DNA from: Spirochaetales bacterium | GTDB lineage: Bacteria; Spirochaetota; Spirochaetia; Treponematales; Treponemataceae | Assembly (NCBI GenBank): GCA_003246335.1 | Contig: QKAR01000064.1 | Coordinates: 1 to 40,958 of the forward strand | Direction: 5' to 3' | DNA: 40,958 nucleotides | In this document: piece after piece, positions 16,495-25,365 of the stretch | Layout of the letters: each line of letters begins with the position of its first letter | How positions within the stretch are numbered: position 1 is the stretch's first letter | Made by a program: the position numbers and the translations under genes | Notes under the pieces: model-generated | Databases searched by the model: none | Seen by the model: only the letters and a program-made list of their open reading frames with translations | What the model was told of the DNA's origin: nothing

Positions 16495-17958
16495 ATGTCC
16501 GCTGAAATGGCCGATGCGATACGACAACTCGTTCAAGAAAAGGGAATCGACGAAGATCTCGTTTTTAGGATGATCGAAGATACCTTAAAGGCCGCATATA
16601 AACGAAAATTCGGCACGAACGACAATGCGGTGGTTACGTTTAGCGACGATCATACCGATGTGTCGATATATTCCCGAAAAACGATCGTAGACGGCGTCTA
16701 CAATCCCGTCGTCGAGATCGAGTTGGAAGAGGCCGTTGAGCTTGATCCCGAATGCGAAATCGGCGACGAGCTGTTAATCGAGATCGATCCCCGCGAATTC
16801 GACCGTATCTCGGTGCAATCCGCGAAACAGACCGCGCATCAGTCGATTCGCGATATACAGAAGGATAGCCTTCATTCAGAGTATAAAGATAAGGTTGGCG
16901 AGATCATCATCGGGTATTACCAGCGCGAGCGCAATGGCAATATTTACGTCGATCTCGGGAAAGTCGAGGGTATCCTCCCTAAGAAATTCCAATCCCCGCG
17001 CGAACTGTATCGGCAAAACGACCGCATAAAGGCCCTTATCACGGAAGTGAAAAAAACCCCGTCGGGCCTCCAGATCGTGCTGTCGAGAACGGACCCCGAT
17101 TTCGTGCGCCGCATTCTTGAGCTTGAGGTTCCGGAAATATACGATCGAACCGTCGAAGTCCATAAAATCGTCCGTGAGCCAGGATATCGCACGAAGGTCG
17201 CCGTTCTTTCCCATCGCGAGGACGTTGATCCCGTTGGCGCCTGCGTCGGCTTAAAGGGCGTTCGCATTCAGGCGGTCATTCGCGAGCTTGAGGGCGAAAA
17301 AATCGATATCCTTAAATACGACGAGGATCCTCGGCTGTTTATCAAGAACGCCCTGTCTCCCGCCGAGGTTAACGACGTCGTTGTCGTCGATGAGTCTAAG
17401 CGATCCGCCCTCGCGATCGTTTCCGAGCCGCAGTTTTCCCTCGCGATCGGTAAGCAGGGCCTCAACGTTCGGCTCGCGAACCGTCTCGTGGACTGGAGTA
17501 TCGACGTTAAGACCGATGAGCAGTTCGCCCAGATGGACATTACCTCCGATTCCCGCAAGGCGGCGAACGATCTGTTCTCCGATGAAATTCCCCCGGGCGA
17601 AATCGAGGAAATCGCCGATTTGCCGGGTATTACGCCGGAATTGCTCGAGGTTTTGAAGAAAAATAACATCGAGCGGATCGAGGATATCTTGGTGCTCGAC
17701 GAGGAAGCCATGTCTTCTCTCGATGGAATGAACGAGGATTCCCTCAAGCTTCTCGAAAGCTTGCTGAAGGATTCTCTTGAGATAGTCGATGAGCCGATTT
17801 CTCCGGATTCGTCTCAAATTGAAGAAGCTCCCGCGACGGAAGCCGAGGAAGCCGAGCAATACGAATGTCCTGAATGTGGCGCTCCGATAACGATCGATAT
17901 GACAACCTGTCCCAATTGTGGTATTGGTCTGAGTTTTGAATATGAGGACGAAGAATAG
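16495..17958 (+). CDS. nusA: Transcription termination/antitermination factor NusA with zinc-ribbon-like tail
   Basis: 487 residues starting at the ATG at 16495, which has a strong AAAGGAG 7 bases upstream. The frame is open to 16465 but lacks a better start. NusA binds RNA polymerase and nascent RNA to control pausing, termination and antitermination. Domains: N-terminal polymerase-binding region (about 1-125), S1 (about 130-200, GNIYVDLGKVEGILP), KH1 and KH2 (about 225-345, including VGLKGVRIQAV and AIGKQGLNVRLA), then a helix-hairpin-helix region (about 375-435) and an acidic linker. The end is unusual: CPEC and CPNC pairs 13 residues apart near 457-475 look like a zinc ribbon, a part absent from E. 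coli and Bacillus NusA. It lies 26 bases after rimP. Confidence 0.95.
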   Translation: MSAEMADAIRQLVQEKGIDEDLVFRMIEDTLKAAYKRKFGTNDNAVVTFSDDHTDVSIYSRKTIVDGVYNPVVEIELEEAVELDPECEIGDELLIEIDPREFDRISVQSAKQTAHQSIRDIQKDSLHSEYKDKVGEIIIGYYQRERNGNIYVDLGKVEGILPKKFQSPRELYRQNDRIKALITEVKKTPSGLQIVLSRTDPDFVRRILELEVPEIYDRTVEVHKIVREPGYRTKVAVLSHREDVDPVGACVGLKGVRIQAVIRELEGEKIDILKYDEDPRLFIKNALSPAEVNDVVVVDESKRSALAIVSEPQFSLAIGKQGLNVRLANRLVDWSIDVKTDEQFAQMDITSDSRKAANDLFSDEIPPGEIEEIADLPGITPELLEVLKKNNIERIEDILVLDEEAMSSLDGMNEDSLKLLESLLKDSLEIVDEPISPDSSQIEEAPATEAEEAEQYECPECGAPITIDMTTCPNCGIGLSFEYEDEE

Positions 17959-17965
17959 GATAGAT

Positions 17966-20668
17966 ATGGCCGAAGATTCAGAAAATAACCAAAAACCCAA
18001 GGTGATTCTCAACAAGCAAAAAAAAAGCGATTCTTCCCCGGAACAATCGTCCGGTTCGAGCGCGGCTTCGCTCGACCAAGTTGAGAAAAAGAAAGTCGTC
18101 GTCGTTAAGAAGAAAGTTGCGCAACCCGCCCCAACTCCGGCGGCTCCCGTAGCGACGTCTGCGGTAAGCGCCGAGGCGCCAGCGGCGTCCCTTCCCCCGA
18201 AAAAAACGGTGCACGTGGTTCCCGTTCATCACGCGGAACCACAAAAGACCGAGCCGCCGAAGCCCGCGGCCCCAGAGGCCTCGACTCCGCCGCGCCGACC
18301 CTCATCCTATGAATTGAGTCCTCCGCGCCCCAATGTGAAGGTCGGAAATTTAGCCGATCGTTCGCGTCCGAGCGGTCCGCGTTCAAACGCTCCTTCTGGA
18401 TATCCACCGCGAGGCGGTTATTCCGGTCAGTACGGGAATCGCGACGGTTTTTCCGGCGCTCAGGCGCGTGAAGGCGCTCGTGAGCAATTTCAAGGTGGCG
18501 GCTACCAGGGCAATCGACCCGCTGGCGGCGGCTACCAGGGCAATCGACCCGCTGGCGGCGGCTACCAGGGCAATCGACCCGCTGGCGGCGGCTACCAGGG
18601 CAATCGGCCCGCAGGCGGCGGCTATCAAGGCGGACGACCCGGTGGCGGCGGCTATCAAGGCGGACGTCCCGGCGGTTTTCAGGGCGGACGACCTGGATCG
18701 GCTCCCGCCCCGCTTCCCTTAGATTCTCGCGGCGCGGGCGCCGCGAAAAAGGGATTTAAGGGTAAAAAGAACGTTTACACGCGCAAAAATAAGGAAGACG
18801 ATTTCGAGGAAAAACTGCTCCAGCAAAAAAAGAAGGCGCAGGATAAAGCGAACGCCATTCCGAAGGAAATCGAGATCATGGAATCAATCTCGGTTTCTGA
18901 GCTTGCGCGTAAGATGAATCTGAAGGCTTCCGAGTTGATCGGAAAACTCATGGCTATGGGTATGATGGTTACGATGAATCAGTCAATCGACGCGGATACC
19001 GCGACCATTCTCGCCTCGGAATACGACTGCACCGTTCATTTGGTGAGCCTGTACGACGAAACCGTCATCGAAAGCGAAACCGACGATGGGACTGAGCTTA
19101 TTTCCCGTCCGCCGGTCGTCACGATTATGGGTCACGTTGATCACGGTAAAACGAAAACTCTCGACGCGATCCGAAGCGCGAACGTCGCCGCAGGCGAGTT
19201 TGGCGGCATTACTCAGCATATCGGCGCATATACCGTCGAGACGCCGAAGGGTCAGATCACGTTCTTGGATACGCCCGGTCACGAGGCGTTTACCATGATG
19301 CGCGCCCGTGGCGCGGAGATTACCGACATCGTCGTGCTGGTCGTCGCGGCCGACGACGGCGTCATGCCCCAGACGATCGAAGCTATTAATCACGCGAAGG
19401 ACGCGAAAGTCCCGATTATCGTCGCCGTTAACAAAATCGATAAGCCCGAGGCGAATCCCGATCGCGTGAAAACGCAGCTCGCCGAACTGGGACTCCAGCC
19501 GGAAGAATGGGGCGGTGACACGATGTTCATCCATATCAGCGCCCTGCAGAAAACCGGCTTGGACGAATTGCTCGACGCGATTTTGCTCCAGTCCGAAGTT
19601 CTCGAACTTACCGCGAATTACGAGTGCCGCGCGGAAGGAAAGGTCATTGAGTCCCGTATCGACCATGGACGCGGTATCGTCGCGACCATTCTCGTTCAGC
19701 GCGGAACGCTCGCTACCGGAGATCCTTACGTAGCCGGCGTCTATTCCGGTCGCGTTCGCGCGATTTTCAACGATCGCGGCGAGAAAATCGACGAGGCGAC
19801 GCCGAGCATGCCCGTCGAGATTTTAGGTCTTGAGGGTATGCCGAACGCCGGCGATCCCTTCCAGGTCACCGAAAACGAGCGATTCGCGCGGCAAATTTCC
19901 TCGAAACGCCAGGAATTGAAGCGTTTTGAGGACGCGCGCACCGTTAAGAAAGTCACGCTTGAGAACCTGTATTCGACCATTGACGAGGGCGAAGTTTCCG
20001 AGCTGAAAGTCATCATTAAGGGCGACGTGCAGGGCTCCGTCGAGGCGCTTAAGCAGTCCCTGGAAAAACTTTCCACGAAGGAAATCCGCCTGAACGTTAT
20101 CCACGCCTCCGCGGGCGCGATTAACGATTCGGACGTCATGCTCGCGGCCGCTGACTCGAACGCGATCATTATCGGCTTTAACGTTCGACCAACCCCTCAA
20201 GCGAAAATGCTCGCCGACCAGGAGAAGGTCGATATCCGCAAATACAACATTATCTATAAGGCCGTCGAGGAAATCGAGCAGGCCATGGAAGGTATGTTGA
20301 AACCGGACATTAAGGAAGAAGTCGTCGGTATGGTCGAGGTTCGCAATATCATCAAGGTACCGAAAATCGGCACTATCGCGGGCGCTTACGTGCTGCAGGG
20401 ACTTATCAAGCGTTCTTCTACCGTGCACGTTATCCGCGAGGGTATCGTCGTGCATTCCGGAAAGCTCGCGTCGTTGCGTCGCTTTAAGGACGACGTCAAG
20501 GAAGTCGCTTCCGGATTCGAATGCGGAATTAACATCGAGAACTTCCATGACATCAAAGTTGGCGATCAGCTTGAGGTCATCGAGTTGGTTGAGGTCGCGC
20601 GAAAGCTTAAGGATACCGAAAAGCTTGACGCGAAAGGACCCGCGGCCGCTAAGGAAGGAGCGGAGTAA
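17966..20668 (+). CDS. infB: Translation initiation factor IF-2
   Basis: 900 residues from the ATG at 17966 (AGGA just upstream), 7 bases after nusA; a longer in-frame extension would run into nusA and is not preferred. IF-2 is the GTPase that places initiator tRNA on the ribosome. An unstructured basic N-terminus (1-300) rich in Lys, Pro, Ala and Gly contains the [10 protein letters not shown] repeat array near residues 179-240. An IF2-N helical region follows near 310-360 ([17 protein letters not shown]). The GTPase has G1 GHVDHGKT near 389, DTPGHEAF (G3) and NKID (G4), then beta-barrel domains and the C-terminal tRNA-binding domain near 810-885. The residues after G1 are KTLDAIR where SLLDAIR is usual. 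Next gene, rbfA, starts 15 bases later. Confidence 0.97.
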   Translation: MAEDSENNQKPKVILNKQKKSDSSPEQSSGSSAASLDQVEKKKVVVVKKKVAQPAPTPAAPVATSAVSAEAPAASLPPKKTVHVVPVHHAEPQKTEPPKPAAPEASTPPRRPSSYELSPPRPNVKVGNLADRSRPSGPRSNAPSGYPPRGGYSGQYGNRDGFSGAQAREGAREQFQGGGYQGNRPAGGGYQGNRPAGGGYQGNRPAGGGYQGNRPAGGGYQGGRPGGGGYQGGRPGGFQGGRPGSAPAPLPLDSRGAGAAKKGFKGKKNVYTRKNKEDDFEEKLLQQKKKAQDKANAIPKEIEIMESISVSELARKMNLKASELIGKLMAMGMMVTMNQSIDADTATILASEYDCTVHLVSLYDETVIESETDDGTELISRPPVVTIMGHVDHGKTKTLDAIRSANVAAGEFGGITQHIGAYTVETPKGQITFLDTPGHEAFTMMRARGAEITDIVVLVVAADDGVMPQTIEAINHAKDAKVPIIVAVNKIDKPEANPDRVKTQLAELGLQPEEWGGDTMFIHISALQKTGLDELLDAILLQSEVLELTANYECRAEGKVIESRIDHGRGIVATILVQRGTLATGDPYVAGVYSGRVRAIFNDRGEKIDEATPSMPVEILGLEGMPNAGDPFQVTENERFARQISSKRQELKRFEDARTVKKVTLENLYSTIDEGEVSELKVIIKGDVQGSVEALKQSLEKLSTKEIRLNVIHASAGAINDSDVMLAAADSNAIIIGFNVRPTPQAKMLADQEKVDIRKYNIIYKAVEEIEQAMEGMLKPDIKEEVVGMVEVRNIIKVPKIGTIAGAYVLQGLIKRSSTVHVIREGIVVHSGKLASLRRFKDDVKEVASGFECGINIENFHDIKVGDQLEVIELVEVARKLKDTEKLDAKGPAAAKEGAE
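18501..18696 (+). repeat. 30-bp tandem repeat array inside infB
   Basis: Six 30-base units start at 18501, 18531, 18561, 18591, 18621 and 18651, with a partial seventh at about 18681. The first three are identical, the fourth has two changes and the others diverge more. Each unit codes ten residues, [10 protein letters not shown] drifting to [10 protein letters not shown]. It is in frame, so copy changes leave the reading frame intact. No spacers are present, so it is not a CRISPR array. Confidence 0.95.
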
Positions 20669-20683
20669 TCCGCGATCGAGCGT

Positions 20684-21073
20684 ATGGGTGAATTTCGTCT
20701 TGACCGCCTCGGAGAGCAAATTCGGGAAGAAATTTCCGCGATGATCCTGGGCGGTAAAATTAAAGATCCGCGCGTGTCGACTTTTTTATCGATCAATCGA
20801 GTGGAGGTCGCGCGCGATCTCGGTTTCGCGAAAGTATACGTTTCGAGCTTCATGAGCGCCGCCGAGACTAAACAGGGCGTTCGAGGCCTTGAAAACGCGG
20901 CGGGGTTCATTCAGTCCTCCTTGAGCAAAAAACTCAGGCTGCGGCAATTTCCCCATCTCGCGTTCATTTTTGACGAAAGTATCCGCGAGGCCTTCGAGAT
21001 GGTCAAAAAAATCGACGATCTCGGGGTCCCGCATGACGCGGAAAAATCCTCTCGGTCGGACGATCAATCCTAG
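20684..21073 (+). CDS. rbfA: Ribosome-binding factor A
   Basis: 129 residues. RbfA binds the 30S subunit during late maturation of 16S rRNA. The single KH-like domain shows LDRLGEQIREEISAMI, IKDPRVSTFLSINRVEVARDLGFAKVYVS and the C-terminal FIFDESIREAFEMVKKID, all typical. The last 12 residues are a charged tail. It lies 15 bases after infB and 2 bases before truB, in the classic infB-rbfA-truB order. Confidence 0.94.
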   Translation: MGEFRLDRLGEQIREEISAMILGGKIKDPRVSTFLSINRVEVARDLGFAKVYVSSFMSAAETKQGVRGLENAAGFIQSSLSKKLRLRQFPHLAFIFDESIREAFEMVKKIDDLGVPHDAEKSSRSDDQS

Positions 21074-21075
21074 GC

Positions 21076-22080
21076 ATGGCTGAAAATATCGACGGTATCG
21101 CGCTTATAGCGAAACAATCGGGCATCAGTAGCTTTTCGTCGTTGTGGCAGGTAAAGAACGCGCTTCAGACTAAAAAAATCGGCCATACCGGTACGCTGGA
21201 TACGTTCGCCGACGGTCTTCTCGTGGCGCTCACTGGCCGATTGACGCGCCTCGCGCCCTACGTTACCCAGTGCGATAAAGAGTATTACGCCTCTATTTCT
21301 TTTGGCGCGGAAACCGACACGCTTGATCCCGACGGGGAAATTTGCGCGACTGGTCCGCTTCCGACGCTTGGTGCGATCCAGTCCGTTTTGCCCGAACTGA
21401 CTGGACAGATATTGCAAGTACCGCCCTCGTACTCCGCTTTGCGGTGCGCGGGGAAGCGCGCCTCGGATAGGGTTCGCGGGGGAGAGTCTCTCAATCTGCC
21501 GCCTCGGCCCGTGAGCGTTTACGACATAGCCATAATGGCAGCCTTTACCGAAAATAACAAAGGCGCAGACGACGATTCTACGGTATCCCGCCTCGATATC
21601 TCGGTGCGGTGTTCCAAGGGAACGTACGTTCGCTCGCTCGCTCGGGATATCGCACATTTGACCGGTTCTCGCGCCCACCTTGTCAACTTACGCAGGACCC
21701 GCATCGGCCCATTCTCTTTAAAAGATGCCGCGGGCTTATCACTTTTACCCGCGTTCGGCGTGGGCAGGCCCGCGTCGTTCGGTAAAGGCGATAAACCCCC
21801 GGAAATCCCGGGTTCCGAAATCCTTGAGCGCGTATTAGGCTTTACGCCGGAGCTCGCCGAAATCATAGGGCTTTCGTCCATACAGATATCGCCTGCGCGC
21901 AAGCGTTCCTTCTCGCAGGGTCAGAGACTCCAACGCTCGTGGTTCGATGCCGATATGGGCGCTGTCGCCGTACCCGAAACGCGCGCGGTTTTCGCGGAAA
22001 AAGACTTTCTTGGCATGATTAGGCTCGCGCCCGATTCTCTCACGTACGATTTCGTTCTAAGGGACGATACATGCGCGTGA
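21076..22080 (+). CDS. truB: tRNA pseudouridine-55 synthase TruB
   Basis: 334 residues. TruB makes pseudouridine 55 in the T-loop of tRNAs. The catalytic motif KIGHTGTLDTFADGLL (Asp near residue 42) is present, with YYASISFGAETDTLDPDG following and the conserved PPSYSALRCAGKRA. LDISVRCSKGTYVRSLARDI and the region ending at RRTRIGPFSL complete the catalytic core. Residues about 240-334 are a C-terminal extension resembling the PUA-like tail seen in longer TruB proteins. Its end overlaps the ribF start by 10 bases. Confidence 0.95.
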   Translation: MAENIDGIALIAKQSGISSFSSLWQVKNALQTKKIGHTGTLDTFADGLLVALTGRLTRLAPYVTQCDKEYYASISFGAETDTLDPDGEICATGPLPTLGAIQSVLPELTGQILQVPPSYSALRCAGKRASDRVRGGESLNLPPRPVSVYDIAIMAAFTENNKGADDDSTVSRLDISVRCSKGTYVRSLARDIAHLTGSRAHLVNLRRTRIGPFSLKDAAGLSLLPAFGVGRPASFGKGDKPPEIPGSEILERVLGFTPELAEIIGLSSIQISPARKRSFSQGQRLQRSWFDADMGAVAVPETRAVFAEKDFLGMIRLAPDSLTYDFVLRDDTCA

Positions 22081-22904
22081 TACCGTGGTCATCGATCCAG
22101 GAACGCGCGAATCTATCGTCGGCGAGCTTTCTCTTTGATCGCGATACCGCCGTGACGATCGGCGGTTTCGACGGCCCCCATCTCGGGCACGCGACGCTTT
22201 TCGCGGCGGTTATGAACGCGGCGCGTGCGGAAAATCTTTCGCCGGTCGCGGTTACCTTTACCGCGTCGCCCGCCCGCTTCAAAAAAAAAGAATCGTATCC
22301 CGGTGACGTCGCGACACTCGACTTACGGCTGTCGTATTTTGAAGAAAAAGGCTTTGAGCATGTCGTTCTCATTGACTTTTCCGCCGATTTTGGTAAAATA
22401 TCCGGAGGTGTTTTTCTCGACTTGCTCGTTGCGCAAGTTCGCATGAAAGCGCTGGCCGTTGGGCATGATTTTCGGTGCGGCTACCGTTTGGATACGGGCT
22501 TCGCCGAGATAGAGGCGATGTCCAAGCGTTGCGGGTTTCATTTTTTCACGCTCGACCCGGTGGAGTCGGCGGGAAGGCGAATTAGCTCGAGCGCCATTCG
22601 GGAAGCGATTTCGTCCGGCGATTTGCCTCTCGCCGAACGGCTTCTTGGGCATCCCTTCGCCTTGGATTACAGGGCCGTCCCTTGGCGTTCGGTCGGCTCA
22701 TCGCTCATCGCCGATCGGAAGGATTTTTCGCAAATCATTCCGCCTGCGGGCAGGTATCGAGTGCGCTTGGGCGGTCGAAAAGGCGAGGGCTCGGCTTCAG
22801 CCGACTTATATATAGACGATGGGACTCTGCGCATCGATTTTTTAGACGGCGAATCCGCCGCTCGAATCGACTCGCTTCGAGTCATTAGTTTTAGGTTATC
22901 ATGA
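22071..22904 (+). CDS. ribF: RibF-like FAD synthetase with degenerate riboflavin-kinase half
   Basis: 277 residues, shorter than the usual 300-320. The N-terminal nucleotidyltransferase half looks intact: GGFDGPHLGHATLF (HxGH) near 31-44, VGHDFRCGYR near 130-140 and ISSSAIREAI near 173-182. This half normally turns FMN into FAD. The C-terminal half should hold riboflavin kinase, whose hallmark GFPTAN and catalytic glutamate in the LExxLLDF segment I cannot find. Only a remnant-like PPAGRYRVRLGG and LRIDFLD remain. By inference it may be an FMN adenylyltransferase only, or the kinase residues may have moved. The start ATG at 22071 overlaps truB, and rpsO follows 25 bases later. Confidence 0.88.
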   Translation: MRVIPWSSIQERANLSSASFLFDRDTAVTIGGFDGPHLGHATLFAAVMNAARAENLSPVAVTFTASPARFKKKESYPGDVATLDLRLSYFEEKGFEHVVLIDFSADFGKISGGVFLDLLVAQVRMKALAVGHDFRCGYRLDTGFAEIEAMSKRCGFHFFTLDPVESAGRRISSSAIREAISSGDLPLAERLLGHPFALDYRAVPWRSVGSSLIADRKDFSQIIPPAGRYRVRLGGRKGEGSASADLYIDDGTLRIDFLDGESAARIDSLRVISFRLS

Positions 22905-22929
22905 TGTTTATGATAGATAAGGAGTAAGT

Positions 22930-23199
22930 ATGGCACTTACAAAAGAAAAAACCGCCGCGGTGGTTACCAAATTCGGTGCGAACGAAAAAGACACCGGAAA
23001 TACCAAGGTTCAGATTGCGTTGTTGACTGAGCGTATCCTGCAGCTCACCGAGCACAGCAAGACTTTCAAGAAGGATAGAAACTGCACGAGAGGATTGATC
23101 ATGCTCGTCGGTCAGCGCCGCCGCCTCCTGAAGTACCTCCAGCGTAGGGATCTCGAAACCTACCGGAGTCTGATCCAGGAACTTGGCCTCCGCAAATAA
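22930..23199 (+). CDS. rpsO: 30S ribosomal protein S15
   Basis: 89 residues, the exact standard length. S15 binds 16S rRNA early in 30S assembly. The conserved core is present: DTGNTKVQIALLTERI, LTEHSKTFKKDRNCTRGLIMLVGQRRRLLKYLQRRD (split by the family's usual helix break) and the C-terminal YRSLIQELGLRK. AAGGAG lies 5 bases before ATG. A TATGAT at 22909-22914 may be a -10 but has no good -35. The gene ends 5 bases before a strong terminator-like hairpin, then pnp, as in E. coli. Confidence 0.98.
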   Translation: MALTKEKTAAVVTKFGANEKDTGNTKVQIALLTERILQLTEHSKTFKKDRNCTRGLIMLVGQRRRLLKYLQRRDLETYRSLIQELGLRK

Positions 23200-23204
23200 T
23201 GGTT

Positions 23205-23244
23205 AAAGTTACCTGTACGTACATCGGCAGGTAACTTTTTTTTT
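23205..23244 (+). terminator. rpsO-pnp intergenic hairpin with T-run
   Basis: AAAGTTACCTG (23205-23215) and CAGGTAACTTT (23228-23238) form a perfect 11-pair stem with a 12-base loop. Nine T residues (23236-23244) complete it. This looks like an efficient intrinsic terminator. pnp, 27 bases on, has no visible promoter of its own, so it would depend on readthrough or an upstream promoter inside rpsO. The stem could also be an RNase III cleavage site, as between rpsO and pnp in E. coli. Confidence 0.88.
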
Positions 23245-23271
23245 AACGCAAGAAGACGAAAGGTTTAAATA

Positions 23272-25365
23272 ATGGTCAATAGAGTTACCTATAAAATCGG
23301 GGACGACGAACTCGTCCTCGAGACCGGGCGCATCGCCAAACAGGCGAATGGCTCGGTGTACGCGCAGTATGCCGGCACGGCGGTTATCGCCACGGTTTGC
23401 GCTTCCGGGGACAGTGAGGAAGGACTTGATTACGTCCCGCTCACCGTAGATTATAACGAAAAATATTACGCTGCCGGAAAGATTCCCGGCGGTTTTATCA
23501 AGCGCGAAAGCAGGCCGAAAGACAAGGAAATTCTCGTTTCCCGTCTCATTGACCGGCCGATGCGACCGCTGTTCGAGAAGTCGTTTGGTCGCGACATCCA
23601 GATCGTTCCGACTTGCGTTTCGTCCGACATGACGAATCCCCCGGACATCATCGCGGTAATCGCGAGCTCAGCAGCCGTAACGATCTCGGACATTCCGTTT
23701 CACGGTCCGGTAGCGGCATGCCGCGTCGCGTACATCGACGGTCAATATGTCATTAACCCGACTTTCGCGCAAATCGATTCCGCCGATATGGAGATCGTCG
23801 TCGCCGGTACTGCCGAGGGCATTACCATGGTCGAGGGCGGCGCTCATGAGGTTTCCGAGGAAGTGATGCTCGGGGCTCTCGAAAAAGCGAAAGAATTCAT
23901 TAAGGTAATCTGCGCCTTGCAGGAAGACCTTCGGGCTAAGTGCGGCAAAGAAAAACTTCCGCTCAATCCCTTGAAAGTTACCCTCGCCAACGAGGAAACG
24001 ATTCGCGCGGCGGCCTATCCTCGTCTCCAGGAAGCCCTTTTCGTCAAGGGAAAGTTCGAGCGCCGCGACGCGTGCGACGCGGTTAGAACCGACCTTGCCG
24101 CGAAATACGCCGAGCAACTGGGCGACGAAGTTCAGAAAAAGCTCTTCAACGCGCTTTTCGAGGACATGGAATACCATATCCTGCGAGGAACTATCCTCGA
24201 GAAAGGCGTTCGCGTCGACGGACGCGGAACCGAGGATATTCGATCTATCTCGTGCGAAATCGGCGTTTTGCCGTACCCGCACGGTTCTGCCCTGTTTACC
24301 CGCGGGGAAACCCAGTCCCTGGGCGTCGCGACGCTCGGAACCGTTTTCGACGAGCAGGTATTTGACGATATCGAGGGCGATCGCCGAGAGCATTTCATCC
24401 TTCATTATAATTTCCCCCCGTATTCCGTCGGCGAGGTTGGCCGCATCGCGACCGGCCGCCGCGAAATCGGTCACGGCTATCTCGCTCGCCGATCTCTTGA
24501 GCCCATGGTTCCGTCCCGGGAAGCCTTCCCGTACACGGTACGCGTGGTTTCGGAAATCATGGAGTCGAACGGGTCTTCCTCCATGGCATCAGTATGCTCC
24601 GGAACCCTTTCGATGCTGCACGCAGGCGTTCCCATGAAACGCCCCGTCGCCGGAATCGCGATGGGTCTGATTACCGAGGGCGATAAATACGCCGTCCTTT
24701 CGGACATCCTCGGCGAGGAAGACCATCTCGGCGACATGGACTTTAAGGTTGCCGGAACCGAAGAGGGCATTACCGGATTCCAAATGGACATCAAGATCGC
24801 CGGAGTTTCCACCGAGATCATGTCGAAAGCGCTCGCTCAGGCGAAACGCGGCCGCATGCACATCCTGGGCATCATGAACCAGACTATCTCGAAGCCTTCC
24901 GCCGAAATCTCCAAATACGCGCCGCGCATCGAGACTATCAAGATCGAGACCGATAAGATCGGCGCCTTGATCGGACCGGGCGGAAAGAACGTTAAGGCCC
25001 TGTCCGAAAAGTTCTCCGTTACCATCAATACCGAAAATGACGGTACCGTTACCATTTACGGCAAAAACGCTAAGAGCGCGTTGGGCGCGAAGGACGCGAT
25101 TAAGGGTATCGTTGAGGACCCCGAAGTCGGTCGCATTTACGACGGCGTCGTCAAAAGAATCATGGATTTCGGCGCTTTCGTCGAGATCCTTCCGGGGAAA
25201 GAGGGACTTTGCCACATTTCTAAACTTTCCCGCACCCGAATCGCGAACGTCTCGGACGTCGTCAAAGAGGGACAGAAGATTCCCGTGAAGCTCCTTGAGG
25301 TCGATAAGATGGGTCGCTTGAACCTTTCGTACGTCGACGCGCTTGGGGACAATGCCGATAAGTAA
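23272..25365 (+). CDS. pnp: Polyribonucleotide nucleotidyltransferase
   Basis: 697 residues, standard. PNPase degrades RNA from the 3' end by phosphorolysis. Two RNase PH domains are present: VARIDRPMRPLF-type motif SRLIDRPMRPLF near 85 in the first, and FPPYSVGEVGRIATGRREIGHG near 380-400 in the second with the catalytic DMDFKVAGT near 485. A KH domain follows (IGPGGKNVKAL near 565), then S1 (GVVKRIMDFGAFVEI near 625). The AAAGG upstream is a moderate ribosome-binding site. The end overlaps the peptidase gene by 14 bases. Confidence 0.98.
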   Translation: MVNRVTYKIGDDELVLETGRIAKQANGSVYAQYAGTAVIATVCASGDSEEGLDYVPLTVDYNEKYYAAGKIPGGFIKRESRPKDKEILVSRLIDRPMRPLFEKSFGRDIQIVPTCVSSDMTNPPDIIAVIASSAAVTISDIPFHGPVAACRVAYIDGQYVINPTFAQIDSADMEIVVAGTAEGITMVEGGAHEVSEEVMLGALEKAKEFIKVICALQEDLRAKCGKEKLPLNPLKVTLANEETIRAAAYPRLQEALFVKGKFERRDACDAVRTDLAAKYAEQLGDEVQKKLFNALFEDMEYHILRGTILEKGVRVDGRGTEDIRSISCEIGVLPYPHGSALFTRGETQSLGVATLGTVFDEQVFDDIEGDRREHFILHYNFPPYSVGEVGRIATGRREIGHGYLARRSLEPMVPSREAFPYTVRVVSEIMESNGSSSMASVCSGTLSMLHAGVPMKRPVAGIAMGLITEGDKYAVLSDILGEEDHLGDMDFKVAGTEEGITGFQMDIKIAGVSTEIMSKALAQAKRGRMHILGIMNQTISKPSAEISKYAPRIETIKIETDKIGALIGPGGKNVKALSEKFSVTINTENDGTVTIYGKNAKSALGAKDAIKGIVEDPEVGRIYDGVVKRIMDFGAFVEILPGKEGLCHISKLSRTRIANVSDVVKEGQKIPVKLLEVDKMGRLNLSYVDALGDNADK

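Noticed and set aside
17251-18015. Minus-strand frame of 254 codons opposite nusA and the start of infB
   Set aside because: The sense genes carry clear KH and zinc-ribbon motifs; this is a shadow.
18383-18658. Minus-strand reading frame coding alternating Ala/Val/Ile repeats that look like a small membrane protein
   Set aside because: It is the antisense of the infB 30-bp array, has no ribosome-binding site and arises from the repeat itself.
18501-18696. Tandem repeats as a CRISPR array
   Set aside because: Units are directly adjacent with no spacers and stay in frame in IF-2.
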